A stretch of 64,000 nucleotides of DNA from Patiria miniata (Eukaryota; Echinodermata; Asteroidea; Valvatida; Asterinidae). Positions 37,101 to 52,100 of this stretch are shown here, one piece after another (the first letter of the stretch is position 1; each line of letters starts with the position of its first letter). Under the pieces are notes generated by a model that had not been told where the DNA came from, searched no databases, and saw only the letters and a program-made list of their open reading frames with translations. A program made the translations under genes and the position numbers. The stretch lies in NCBI RefSeq assembly GCF_015706575.1, contig NW_024037071.1:9413774-9477773 (forward strand), written 5' to 3'.

Positions 37101-40100
37101 ATCCTCCCGGCAATGTAGTTATCAGTCAAGCAATTGCTAATAAAAATTTCCCCAGAACATGTCCGGCACAAATGCAGAGCTTCCTCTGGACAAAGTGAAT
37201 GATTCTACCTGCAACTTTTCCTGAACTCGTTCTGGATATGAATTGAGATGGGATCTTACCAAAGAAAAAAAAAGGATCCCTGAAGATTCGAGCAATGATG
37301 TATGGGCTCCGAGCGCCAACATAGGAGGGCTCGTTTTTACCACTTTTGAGAGCTCCGTGGACGAACACACAGTGTGTGCGAACTTTACTGTACTGGTTCG
37401 CGTGCAAAGTATGCACGACTTCCTGAATGTGCCAAAGCTAAAGCCACAGGGTCTTCGCGTGAGCATCAGGCGTCGTCGGCGCGCGACTACGTTTGAATTT
37501 TACTTACGATGGTCTCCCAGACTAATCCCCACCCCCAATTAATTTGGATCATTCGAAACACGCAGTGGATGGACCGGGAACCAGTCTAGGTCTCCCCCAA
37601 CTCTCCTTTTCTGTCCGTTGAAGGGGTACTTGTGCACGGAGCCCATACTGGACTACTTTAGTTTCATATGATATTGACAGGAATGTTTACCTTCAAACTG
37701 GTGTTCCAGGAGTGCGACTCTCTCCAGTAGAACCCTGAGCAGCTCCGAGGGACGGTCCAGGTCCTGGAACAGCCTGACGGCCTTCTGATAATGCAGCTCA
37801 GCCAGCGAGCGCGTGTGCTTCTGCTTCTGCAGGGATGACTGTGGAGATGGTAAATAAACTGTGATCTTGAGGAGTTCAATCTAAAACACACTGGAACGTA
37901 AGGTTTATAAACCTATACAACATACTCATCTAAAAATTGGAAAAAAAAATCATCATCCCAGTGATGTGATAAGTTATCAAAAGTAATCCACCTAAGTCAT
38001 GGGTCAGGTTTCAGGAGTCTAAACATGCTAGAACAGCTCCTGAATTTATTTGCAAGAAAAGTTATCAATTAAGTCAGCAACATTATCAGGTTTCAGTATG
38101 CTCAATTTGTAATCACATCTCTGCACTTCAATCCATTTATCAGTGCGACTGATGAAAAAAATCTTTTTGTTTTTGTCCACCAAAAAACGGAGCATGTTCC
38201 TTATGAAAGGCCTTATAAATGGCCTTGTGAGAACTAGCAGTGTTCTATGAGAACAGCAAAGAGTCTTCCAAAATTTCAGAAATCTTAGCTCAAGAGAGCT
38301 ATTCTAAAGTCAGTGTGCATGTACATTAGGCAAATGTTCCCATATGGGAAAAACTTAAGTTCCTGAGCAGGGTTTGACCTGAGCAGGGTTTGACCTGAGC
38401 AGGGTTTGACCTGAGCAGGGGATTGACCTGACGGTAGTCCGCCTGCCAAATGCGAGTAAAAACATCGTAGTAATAACAGGTAGTATTTCCAGTGAAAAAT
38501 GTTCTGAGTTCCAAACATGCTTGCTTACCTGATTTCTGTAGGCATTATGATGCATAGATGCTAAGCGGTGGTGTATGGTAGCTGCCCGGTACTGATACAC
38601 AGGCTGCTTGGCTGGTGTGATGTCCTCTACTTCACACAGATGCAAGGCATTGTTCATCAGTCCGATGATGTCCTTCTCAACCTAGCAAAGAATGGACCTG
38701 TACATTAACCCTCCTACTGTTTGAACAGTCACAGACAGTCAAAAATTCCATGTCCTTCCCCGGCCATGCCTTTTACACAGGCTAGTCACCAACAGAAAGA
38801 TCATATTTCAAGCAAGCACTGTGACTAGTCAAATTCAGTCAACAGGCAAATCCAGGCAACTGGTAGGCACAGCTGGCTTATCAATCACCTACAATCAAAG
38901 CATAGCTGTATCAAGTTACATAAACAGCCAGTCAATTCTGCTTTATGTACATAGGCTGGGAGCTCGTAACTGTTGAAAACGGTCACATGATTGATTTTGA
39001 CTGCAAAGACAACTTGGCACAGAATTCATGTTTGCTTATCAAAGCCGATACGCCAAAACCGAAATGCACAATCAGCAAAAGAGCGCAAACGATGCAAACA
39101 CGTGTTTTGGAGATATACCTGTTCCTGAGCCATAGAAGACAGGGGTGGATGGTCCTGCAAGATGGTTGCCATGGCAAAATATGTAGATGACAGTTCCCAT
39201 GTCACTGATTCCCATAGATACGGGTTCTTCTTGCGCTGGCCAAGCTGCCTCAGTGCCCTCTGGTAATAATCAATGGCCTGCAAAGAAACAGGAATGGAAG
39301 AGGGGCTATCAATGTAGGAGACAAAACAAACTGCTTTTATCGTGTCTTGAATTTGTGATTTTCATCGATCCAAAATGGTCTGGCTTCAACGGTAAGTTTG
39401 TTGACCGAATGTGGCGTCATTTACATGATGCAATTTCTGTCAAGTACGGGGTGAGTCCAAAAAATGTCTCTTTGGATACGTTCTTGTCGCCCACAAAAAT
39501 AGGAAATATTACTAAATTTTTCGTCTGGGTATTGACCACACAGTCAGTAAAAGTTTTCCTGATATTTAGCCATGGATGAAAAGGACACAGGCCTTTCTTT
39601 GTGACTACCCAAAAACACTACCAATACAATGTTTAGAATAGGCCTTTTGCTATCAACACAATGATGACAATGGGCCTCAAGACGATGAAGGAAATAAACG
39701 GAATAACAGAACAGGACGTCAATTAAATGGAATTACATTCATTGAACTTGAAACTGAATTTATAGATAAGCTTCACATTGTCACTGTTCTGTTCAGGTTC
39801 TTGCTTGTTTCATTTTGTCCGTATTTTACAACGTTTCTGCGCACTGTCCGAGCGTTAGGCTGCTGTACATCCGGAAGGTGTTCTCCAAATTGACCTATCG
39901 TGTCTTGTACGCTATTCGTTTCGTAAAATGTTCACACCATCAAGTGACCTCCGGATTGCCGTTCCGGTGCTCTACTAACTGATCTATCCAGCCCTATGTT
40001 GGCGGTTCACCATTTTGTCAATGGTCTTTTTTCAAGGGGCGCTAGATAGAAGCCATAAACCCGTATATGTCATGTAGCCAGGGATCAGGCCCAAAGTCAC

Positions 40101-43100
40101 GATGCTAGCAACATTAGCAAAGCTGCAAACCCGGGAAATAGTAAACGGAGATCACTCAGAGAGGATACGACTAGGTTCAAACCCCGCTCCAGTCAATTTC
40201 TTTGTTCAAATTTGAAAAACAATTCAAACTTTATATGAATAACCCAAGCAGTAACCAGTGGGACTTTTATCTACCTTGTAGTAGTAGGAGCGTTCCTGTT
40301 GGCTCATCTCGCTCCCGCTACAGAACTCGCTCTCGCCGAAGCTGAAGGCGCACAGTCTCATCAGCTTGCCCATGTTGCACAGCAGGAGGGCGATGTTGGC
40401 CCCGTCCTTCACGCTCTCGAATATCTCAATGCCGGACTCAAAACATCTCAGGCTCTTGCGCCACAGATCCTGCTCACTTTGAAGACTGCCTGTCACCATG
40501 AAGTAGACAATATAAAACACTGAATATTTTTGAACTGTACAAATACCATCTAAGAATCCTAATGTTTAAATTCGAAGGCAAACTACTACCTACAAATATC
40601 AGGTCCATGTTTGTGAGGAATCTAGATGTTCATTTACATAACACAAGATCAGCCAAAAAAATTCACATTGGTAAGGCTAGGACCGCATCATTCATGAAAA
40701 CAGTTAGACACCAAGGCCCTCTTCTTTGGAATCAGCTTACCCCTATACCCTTCTTTCGGACTGTGCATAAATTCAAAAGATATCTAAAAAACCTACTTAT
40801 TTCCGGTATTATATAAGACGTGCACCCATAATTCGCATTTGTATAAGTCACACTCCATCATAATTAAATGTTATATTGTAAATTAGTACATGTATATTTC
40901 AATTTCCTTCAGTTTTTCTACTATTATGCCAAGTAAATATTTAATTAATTAATTTATTGACCACTGTTTTAAACTATAGCTATAATTGTTGTTTATTTCA
41001 TAAGTTATTCACAAACGGGACCAGGCTCTGTATAAGCTTAGGCTTTTTTCCTGGTTCCCTCATGTGTCACCATTTATGTTTAATTGATCAAAGTGTTGTA
41101 CATATATTAGCATTCTATTAATTTTAGTTATTGTTGTAGTAAATAATGTTGCATGTGCATTATATTAATTTGTGACAAATAGAAATAAAACAATACAATA
41201 CAATACAATACAAAGCAAAACACAGCATTGCATGAACAGCCACAGTTTTTGAATACGGAGTTTCAAAACGTTAGCTTCGTGAATTTTTAAGATGAGTTGA
41301 AATCCTCTGGATCAGTTTGGATCCATTGTGTGCTACTAGTCAGGTGGCATATGGTCGGAATCGTGACTGACTGGTCCAAAGCACCAAACTTGGCAGATAG
41401 ATTCTTATAGCCCTACAAAAGATATTTAGAAGGGGTGACACCTGAAATTCTTATGGGAATGCACGCAACTTTAGGGTATAATAGTAGCCATTTTGGATCG
41501 TTGCTATGTTCTCATAGTTATTCAGTCACTTATATGCTTTAGAAAATTTTTAAAGTAAGGATGTGTATTAAAAGTAGACTTACCAAAATATACTTTTCAA
41601 AAAATAAGAAAAATAAAAATATGACCAAATATGGGAACAAATATGTTACACGGTAGGTCTTTACGATTTATGCAAATGAGGCACCCTTCCCAAAAGAATT
41701 TCAGGTGCCACCCCTTCTAAATATCTTCTGTAGGGCTATAAGAATCTATCTGCCAAGTTTGGTGCTTTGGATCAGTCGGTCACGATCTTGTCAAAAATTG
41801 GGTCTAAGCCACCATACGGAAACATTATAGCCTTTATATTCTTTTTACTTGGGCAAGCGTTGCTCAAATGCTTTGCCCAGTGCTGGCCAAAAAAAAAAAA
41901 AAAATGCTGACACTTTTTACAGGCAAATTCTTTCCAAAAGTTTGTAAAATTTTCCTAAAATGATCCAACAATGGAGGTTACGTTATATCGAGTAGAAAAC
42001 ATTGCTTGACTTTTTTTTTACCAATTTGTTTTCAGGGTACTGGCATAGAGGGCCACACTCTGACGAGATTAGGAAACTGTCTAAGTTATCATGAAATGCT
42101 CACAAACTGACGGAACAAACATTACCTCTAGGTTCAGAATTTGTTTTGTCTGTGTGTAATTGTTTTGTACAATTCGTCACCGTTTTCACGAACTGACACG
42201 CACATGCTGTGTGCTTTCATTTCGTGAAAACAGCATAATCAATAATCTTGGTTTCACAAACTGTGCGCACGCACTTCGTACACTGACATGTCAAAGAATA
42301 ATTTTGGTTTCCACGAATTGAAACCCAAGCATGTGGCGGAAATACAATTCAGAGTTAATACTTTGGAAGGTTTGTCACGAATTTACTCCATCCTTACACC
42401 TCTGGGGTTACAGAAACATTTAATTAAAAACCTTTCAACTGGTGAAATTAAGACAGGTTTCAGTTCGTGAAAACCAAAATTATGCGGTTCTATAAAGTAC
42501 GCGCACTTGCCACGTACGCATGTACATGTTCTACATAACCCCCGAGGACAGAAACACAAAGGGAGAACAACAGATCCTTTCAGTCCTCGGGAGTTGGGTC
42601 TTTTGTTCAAAACGGTTCTCTGTAGTAGGTTCGTGTGCTTAGTCTACGAGAGAGTGTTATATTACAGTGACAAAGGGAAACACAAAGCATTGTCCTCGGG
42701 TGTATAGTAAAACAAGAGTGTGTGCACCACAGAGTGTCAGTTTGTGGTGTCGGTGATGAGTTACAACACACCACGGATCAATGCAGCAGTTAACTTCTAC
42801 ATTAAGCAACTTGGAACATCGTTTGGATTTCAGAAACAGAGATTGAGGCTTGAAAGAAATTTAAAACAATTTAATTCCAAACAAACCCATGGCACGCACC
42901 TTCGTTATTCCGTAACACAAGCGCCTGATTCATGTAGTAGACTCCCAACTCGTTGTGTGCGTTGCCTTGTTTTCTCGTCAGAGCCGTCACGTAATCATCG
43001 CCACGGTCGCTGCTTTCACTCAGCGCCAGCATGTAGCACTGTATGCTGGTCTTCAGGTTGTGCTCAGTGTCGTTGCGAAAATCGACGGCCCATTCGTACT

Positions 43101-46100
43101 CTGTTGGAACAGGGGGACCCAAAGTGTTAAACTTCGCATTGAATTGTGAGACAGTTTTTGCTATGAATGGGGTTTTGTGCAGCACAAATTGTCCCATAAT
43201 GCCCAAGGACATGGCAACTGGATTCAAACCAATGACCATCTGATCTTGAGTCACAGACCCACACCAATTGGCCACATTCCCCACAGGGTTTACAATGACA
43301 TTTTTAAATCATGATTCTCAACCTTAACCATGCCAGATGCAACAAAGTGCACCAGACGTTAGTCTGTTGGTCGTTGCTGCATTGAGCCATCAACACCAAA
43401 AGGCCAATCCCCCTGCAGTCGATGACTCGATCTTGAGGTATTTTGGCCTTCAAATTGTTGACGTGATGGATCTTGCTACACTAAACAGGCTTGTCATTTT
43501 GACAAGTGTTGCACGTTGCTGCGTACAGCAGGGTTTCGATCCAAAATACCCTGGGGGTTTAGAGATCACACTGAACCAGACTGGGACACTGAGTGCAGAA
43601 AAACATGCAATACAAAATTAAGACCAACTTAACTCTTTAACAGACAAAGTCTCCAAAGTTTTCATGAGGCAAAGACAAGGTCCTCAGTATTTCACCAGCC
43701 AAGTTTGAAGTCATTTCAATTTCTAAAGGAGACTTTTTTTTTTCTTCATATTTTGCACCCGAGAGTGAAGCCAAGTGATTTAAGTTTGAAGCCTAAGACT
43801 AGACTGGTACACGTCCAACTGTTTAGAAAGACTGACCTCTTCAGTAGTCTGGTGGCAGACTATGGAGAGATGTGTAGAAATACAGACCGGTACCAGATGT
43901 TGTTTTTGACACAGTTGACTGATGCAGTAAAAGGGTGTTGGACTGGTTGTTTCATGTGCCAGTCTATTTTCTTGTATTGCATGTTTTCAGTACCTTAAGT
44001 TTTGTGACTCTCATGCACAGTATTGAGAGTCCCAAATTTTCAAAACATTGAACCAGACCTACCATTAGTGGGATGGTGTTGTTGAACAACTCTCAGGATA
44101 AATTGATCGTCCGCCGTCAAGTACTTGAAGTCTTCCCTCTGTCTGAGATACGAGGCCAGATTGTGCGTCAGTAGCGTCAGGCAGTCACCGCACACCGCTA
44201 GCTGGTCGCCGAGTAGATTGGGGGCGCTGTTTGTATCTGGTAGATTCACTACGTCCATTGACTGGCAAGCACCTAAACGATTATCGTTTTCGTCAGACAG
44301 TAAATGAGCAGTGGTACAAATGATGCAGCTAATTGTTGCCAACATTATTGAGACATCAATTCGCTTCGCATCTGCAACAAGTATGAGCAAGAACCAGTTT
44401 CACGGCACTGCTTAACCATTAGCGGAAAGGTTGTGCTACCTGGAGCAGAGAATTGTTCTCACTATGAAATAGAGATTACCTCTATTTCATGGTGGGGATA
44501 GGCAGGCATGGTGATTTCTAATTTAAGCAAACTTTCCATCTGAAAATGTGCCTTTTTTGCTGTGCTAACTGTTTATGGTCTCCGTAAAAAAGATGGAAGT
44601 TCTGTGCTGACAGCACTGGCAAAAACATGCCAAGTAACCACAGAATCCTTAAATTATAGTTGTGAAAATTGTCCTCTATTTCTCGGAGGGGATGTGCACG
44701 CATGGCGATTTTTAATTTTAGCAAACTTTCCATCTGAAAATGCGCCTTTTTTGCTGTGCTAACTGTTTATGGTCTCCGTGAAATAGATGGAGGTTATGTG
44801 CTGACAGCCCTGGCAAAAACATGCCAAATAAGCACAGAATCCTATAAATTATGGGACATACGTATGAGCAAATGCCAAAACTCCTAACTTGTCAAAACGT
44901 GAGGCGTTCTGGCAAAATGTGACAGAACTGGGCAGAGGTCAGATTAAGGGTTAGCGGGTTTAAGGAAAGAGCATAAAATTTGCCTCACAATACTGTTTGT
45001 TGCACTTCAATCGGACATTATGTTCACAAGTTATGGCTGTTTAAAGTTCACATTTATCGACATATCAAGAAAATATAATACTGAGAAAAAGGCCCGTAAA
45101 GTTTTGAGTTTTGTATTCGTGAAAATGAAAGATGGCAAAATGTTTTTCCTTAAAAAACACTTTTTTCCTCACAATTTTTAGACTTGTTCTTCAAAAATAT
45201 GTGCAGTAAACAAATCAAAGATTACAAATATATATAAATCTGAAAATCAAAAACAAATCACCCCCATTCCTTTTTTCGCATTTTTCTCCACTACGGCCTG
45301 TACCCAGTTCCGTCTCATTTTGCCAGATACCTCACAAATATGCTAACCATAAGCAAGGAATGTCTGCTTTAGTAAGCAGGGATTTTTCACTAATGGTGTG
45401 GAGAGCCATGAATTTGGGCCCTGGGCTTAAGATTGGTTATAACATCGGTGCTTACTTTGACAGAGTAAGGACATGTGGGCCAAGTGGAGAGCTCGTCCAT
45501 ACTTCTCCGAATCACGAGCTATCTTGGCCAGCACAAGGTAGGCCTCGCACGCCTTCTTGAGCAGCAGGAAGTTCATCTCGTGCTGCCAGCTTCCCGGGTG
45601 CCAGGTCCTGGTGGCGATGGACAGATCGGTCAGTGGGAGAGGTTCTTCTTCACCTGTGGATGGCTTTGTGTCTTCTGGGAGACATGACGAAGTATCTGAC
45701 GAACCAGAGCTCTCGTTGCTGTCATCTGACTGATCCCTGAGTTGGATACCTTCATGCACTGATGGGCCGCTAGTCTCCAACTTGCTTACATTTGGTTGCT
45801 TTGGTTTTGCACTGTCCCTGATCTCTAAATCCTGCCCAGAATTATCGGCCGTTCCAGGGAAGGGAGCGACCGGCATGACGCTGGATGAACTAACCACAAT
45901 CTCTAAATCTGAAACCTCAGTGGCACTCTTCGTTTCACCGGAATCTCTTGACTCTGTGCTGCATGCGATCCCAACTTCCTTTACTTGATCACTGAGATTC
46001 AAATCACTCTTTGACGACTCTTTCTTCTCTGCGCCAAGTTGCTTGGCTTCCGCCCTACTGTCGCACTTCTTGTTTGTTGTGTAAGATGCCTCCTGTTCAC

Positions 46101-49100
46101 TTTGTCGCTGGTCTTCTCCAGTACCTTCCGGTAGTTGCCTCAGCTCAGCATCAGCACGATCCGTCTTCCCCCGGCTCTCCCCCGCCACGGAGCTACTAGG
46201 GTAGCAAAGGGTCCTTACTCGAGTAGGGGATGGCAGAGGACTTGGCAGTTTGGCCGCCTGTTCCTGACTAGGTGCTTCTGTCGATTTGGGGCATTCTATG
46301 ATGCTCTTCAGACCCTAGAAAGTAGGAGACAACATATTCATCTTTCTTTAAAAGGTACAGTAGATCATTTGACATTTTTGCATTTGTTTCATTTGAAGCA
46401 ACAGAGGTGCTCAAAATCTAAAGGCGGGTGCTTAACAACTAACCTGATGAACTTTTAGTTTATGAATACTGTATATTCCGAGAAAACAATATTCTAGGAT
46501 CTCGATTTCAATGTAAAAGTTGCCATGTCATATTTTGAATCAGCATCTGGAGCATGTTTCTCATTCAGCTGATTACGGGTGCGCAACGCTGCACTGAACC
46601 AACGAAAATAACAACCGCGGGCGCATCATGCGCTCGCCTGTACCAACTCAAGGATTCGCCCAATTATAGCCCAACTAATGGAAATTTCGAAAAATGCGTC
46701 ACTTGACTCATATTTGGAAATGACCTTCTTTTATTGTTTTTTTCACAATGACAGCATGCCAGAAGGAATACTTTCACAGTGAGGTTAGTGCTATTACTAT
46801 CTTTAAACCAAGTAAGATTTTTAACAATAATTTGGTCGGTTACTTTTTGGATAGCTGCAAATGATCTACTCTATTTTTTAAATGGCATGCCATCATTGAA
46901 ATGGTCTTTGTCCATGTGGTAGACGAATAAAAGAAAACTATAAAAAAGAAGACATTATTGTTAAATTTTGTTTTTGCGCAGCGACTCAAATCAGTTAGTG
47001 ACTTAGTCAGTCGGTTGGAAAACAATAGGCTTACCCTTCAACTCCAGCAAAAAAAGCAGAAATTCCTCCTTACCATGACGATGTACGTGAAAGCTTTCTT
47101 GGCCTTCTCCTCTTTGGAGGCGTACACAGTCTTGGCCGACCGTCTACGTCGTCTGCGCTCCTTGAAGACACCGTGTTTACCGCTCGGCAGCATCAGGCTC
47201 TGCGTGTCCATGGTGGGCACGGTCAGCGACGCCTCTCCGTCCTCTTCTTCGATGACGAATTCTTCCTCATCATCACCAGACGAGGAGTCTGCTTGCTGTG
47301 GGGTCTTCTTGGAGGGCTTCTGGGAGGCGGAGCTTGAAAAAGCAGGGGGCGGGGAGTCGGTCAGGTCGTCCTCGTTGATGAAGACGTGAGACAGGAGGTG
47401 ACACGCTGAGGCTGCTACCTTTTTTTCGCAAAGAGTAAAAATTGAGAGAACGATTTTCAGGGAGTGTTTTGTAACTGAAACGTTAACCCTAACCACCCTG
47501 AATCCTTCAAAATCTTCTTTGCCGAAGTGGAGGAATTTGGAGGATTGAGGTTACGTGGCAAAAGTGCGTCACTGATTTCGTAGGATGCACTTTGTCAAGG
47601 TCTTGGGCCAAACCTTGTGTTGTTTTTGCTCAGCCATGCATACATGTAAATATAGGCCTGGATTATGCTTGAAATCCTCCGTACTGCTCCAGGGTGTCAC
47701 TCAACATATTGACAATCATTGCCGCAGGATTATGCAGGATTCAGGCAGTGGTCACCCATCCACGGACCATATTCAGGAAATAATGGATGAACTTGCAGGA
47801 TTGAGGCTATATGCTATTTTTCCAGGATGCCAATTGGACAATTTTGCAGGATTGAAGCTACATCCTAGCAAAAAGGCCCAGGGAGTTAGGGTTAAGGCCA
47901 GTTGATACTTGTTGAGAATGCAAATGCAAATGCCACAGAAAGTATCCACGTTTCAAATTTGGTAAAATTGAACACTGTCCAATTCTGGCCAGTTTTGCCG
48001 CCGTCCTTTACTCGAAGTATGAACCGGCCTTCAATAGGTTCTTTTAGGGTTGAAACTCAGTTTCCAAATTCTAAAGACTTGTCCAGGGTAACAGGACTTG
48101 TCTCAGGGTCATGGGCAGCTTACCTCCGGATGGCTCCCCTCCCTGCCTTCCAGCAACTGCAAACAATTCTTCAGCAGCTTGTAGATGGTGCTTTTATCCC
48201 TGAATCCAAAACAGTATTACAAAGAAGTGAAAAACAAACACCAACTGGTGGTGCTGACGTAGTGTGATATAAACTTGAGAAACAGCAGTTTGGAGATGAT
48301 TCAACTAAAATGAAAAAGGTGTCTTGTTTTCAGGCGTGCAGCATTGTTAATGTTGTACAGTTGCAAGCTTCACGACTTGGGTATGAGACCTAGCCACACA
48401 GCATTTATGGTTTCTGACTAGCGTCCATAGAATACTGACATTTTGGGTGCACACCAACCTAGAGCTGGATGGCTCAGTTGGTAGAACTCTGGCTGAACTC
48501 TTTACGAATTGATGGAACGCGTCCAAAATTGATGCATTGCCACACTTACTTCTTGTTTGGCCCGGACATGGACAGATTCCTTGCCACTCTGTACAGCAGT
48601 ATGGCAACCGGTGAAATGAAGGGATTTTCCCAGGGCCTGTTGGGATACTCGTTGCACAGACTTGTCAGGTCGTAGAGTTTCACTACGTCTTCATCTTCAC
48701 CTATGTTGAAAATGGAAATTAATATGATGATTATGAATCCATCAGTCCACTGCACCGCCCAAAACCGCCCTTCCTATATGCTGAGAAAGTGTAACGTCAT
48801 CTCCGCCCGAGTAATGTTGTACATCGGGTCAGGTTGACCAGGCCACCCCAACCCAAAGCAATAGAAATATAAACCGAATCCGAACTGAAACCGATCTGAA
48901 CTCCCCAAATCCAACCCGACCCAACAAAAATTCAAGCAAAACTGACCTGAACCAACCCGAAACCGAACTGACCCAAACAAAAGCAAAAATCTCGCTTTGG
49001 TAACTGTGTCCGCTTTTTGTGCCTGAACTTACCCGCGTCGCGTGAAAATCGTCGTCTCTTAGTAACAGAATCATATCGTACGGTACAGTGAAGACTCATA

Positions 49101-52100
49101 ACAAGACCTACTGGTGAGCCTACACGTTACAGACTGTGCATGATAGACCGCAAACCACATACACATTTGTGTAGTGGGTTGAGGTTGGTCAAACTGGGCA
49201 CAGTACATGTAACTCCGCAATACCATTACATCGCATGATTTTCTGAACTGTTTTGTTTTATTTTGGTATATTTTGGTTTATTTGGCGTTTCTCACAAGAT
49301 TGCTTAACCAACTCGACCCGATCCGACCCAACCCGACCCGACCAGAAAATCGCAAACGCAAAAACATTCTAAAATACTAATCCCCCAAATCCATCCATTT
49401 TGCAAAATTACAGCAAAAGCAAATGTTGTATATTCCCTTTAAGCTACTGGAGATAAGTTTGCGTTCAGCCTACCTTTGAATAGCCAGTACGTGTGTCCTT
49501 CTTTAGTGCAGTGGCTTTTCAGGAAAGACAAGACGTTCTGTGCGACATCCTTCACTACCTAAAATGTTGACACCAAAAAGACTTCTGATATCAATTTCAG
49601 ATATTCTCTTAAAAAAAACACAAAAGGCGATATTTATAAAAAGTAAAATGTTATATACTTGCGTGTGATGACAGTATACATTCAGCATATTATACCTTTA
49701 ACTGGACTTGGATCACGTTAAGAATGTATTAAGCCTCCCCCTCTGGATGGCAATTTCAACAAGGCCAGCCCAGCAGTCAAAATAAATCAAGTGACTGTTT
49801 TTAATAGTTGAGTGTTCCCTGCCTTCATAAAGTGGAATTGAGTGCTTAGGGTGCTTTGGAGGAATGCTTAGGCTTCATTACCAGAAAATAAAATTAGAAA
49901 AAAAGAGAGTTTTAATTCCAATACAGTTCAAAGAGAGAGAATGTAAAAATAGTGAATTACATATTTTTTTTTCCTAGAAAAAAGTAGAAATTTAACAAAG
50001 AGGTCTATTTTTCAGGGGTGAAACTTAATTGTTTTCTCAGAGTAGTTCTGTTCAACAAGACTTTTTTGGGGAAGGGGGAGGGGGGTTTAAAGACTTCCAG
50101 TACTGAAAGTGATGAAATGTTGACTAACCTGGGGAGCAAAGTTAGCATCTTCTAGGTTGGGTATCTCTTCGGTCTTGAGCAGTTCGTACTTCTGGACGAT
50201 GCCGTTGAGATGATAGCACATGGCTAGCTCTGGTACATTGGACATAAGGTTATCCAGCCAATAGTCTAGGCCAGTCAGGACATTGATGGGGCTGCTCATG
50301 TCCCTGCAAAGAGCAATGTGCAAGTTGACGTCAAAAACCTGCGAGATTTGATGAGAACACAGCACATCCGGGCACCATGTATGGATCTACAACGTGTGTA
50401 GCGTCCTACTTTTTGCATTTATTTTGTGTCCTGACTGGACCCATCCAATCCAGGGCAATAAATGGGTTTTTTGAAAGAAAAGAAAGCACTACAATTTACA
50501 ACTTGCTGAAAAATGATGCAAATTTGATTTGATTTGATGCTGCAAATTTGATGACGAAAAATTTCCCTGATGTCACAAATTTGCATACATGTTTGCTTTC
50601 GTGCCGAGTATGAACCGACCTTAATTAAGGTTAATATCTCATGGACAGATATAGCTAGCTAATGACAACTCACTTTAGTCTCAGGCTGACAGCGGGGTGT
50701 ATGCCTTCTCCAAAGATAGGCAGGTCAGTGCCAATCAGCATGCGGATATCTTCAAACTGCCACAGGGCCTGACGGGCAAATTCACTGGGCTTGGTCTGCA
50801 AACAAAATATTGCCTAGTCTCTCAAAACAAACTGCAAATGACACAATTTCATAGCAATAGTACCCATCAACAATATGTACTATCATCAGATACCTGGTGC
50901 TGTTATGAGATACCCTGTAAACCCGTAAGACCCTCGGGTGACTATGTCTTTATGTACTTGGTCTATTATTCAAACAGTAGCTACAGACATATAATTATTA
51001 TAAATTCCTGATTTAGTTGGGACGTAACAACTTCAACAATAAACCGTTACTGAGGCTGCACCATGCTTGTGTACATCTTGCATACATTCTTGAATTTGAG
51101 ACGCGAATGCATTTTGATACATGTGAACATGCCATTGGTCAAATGAGCACCGAATACACACATGAGCAAGAGCGAGGCACCAATTCTGTAAAGGCTTGTA
51201 ATAGCCGTGGCTGGTCCATACCTTGGGTAGTAGGTCTGGTATCTGGATCAGAGCAGACTGGTTCGGTGGTAAGTGCTGCTCCTCAAAGTCGTAGGTCTGC
51301 TGGGGAACTGACTCATCTGATGAATTACCAATACTGTCCAATAGAAGACAGAATGTAACAATGTCTCATGTTCACATGGTATTAATTACTGTGTCCATAA
51401 CATACATAATGTACAATTTCTTTGCAATAACCAGTAGCTTTATCATAAACCACACCACACATGCAAGCTGCTAGCTCTAATGAGCCTACCACTCAACCCA
51501 GTCCCGAAAACAGCACCCACATTTGGAGCCCAATACGAAAAAAAGTTAGTATGTTGATTGATTCATTTATTTAATTCTTATTTTAACTGGATAGTCCATT
51601 CAATGGGATCTGCTGGTCTCCCATGGGGCCCAGTAAAGAGTTTCAGTTGTGGGAGGAAAACCCCAGAAGAATATTCTGAGGAAAACCCACGGAATCAAGT
51701 GGGGACTGAAAGCCCAATCCACATATTGGTCCAGGCAGGAATCAAACCCGGGTGACAACGATGGAAGGCGTCTATCATTTACAATAGCTAGATTTTCTAA
51801 CATCTACATTTTCAAGAAGCCGATGCTCGTGTTTTTACCTGTAGTACAGGAACTTGGACAACAGATTCCAGTTTTGAAGAAGCTCGTTGGTTTTGCGTTT
51901 CATGGTCAGACTCTTCCCCTCGGACAACACCGCCTGTATGAGGAAGGTCTTCATCCATTCTCTTTCTCCCTGATAAACAAAAGAAAGACACCAGGCCTAA
52001 TTGCAAGTAGAAAAATATTGCTTGGCAGATTAATGTGTTACACAAAAGTCCGCTGGGAACCAGTCACAAACAATACAAATCATACAAGTTTTTGGCCGGT

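Noticed and set aside
40562..40816. Independent gene on the plus strand
   Set aside because: The protein is a LINE polyprotein tail, followed by a 3' UTR and (ATACA)n tail: a truncated retrotransposon.
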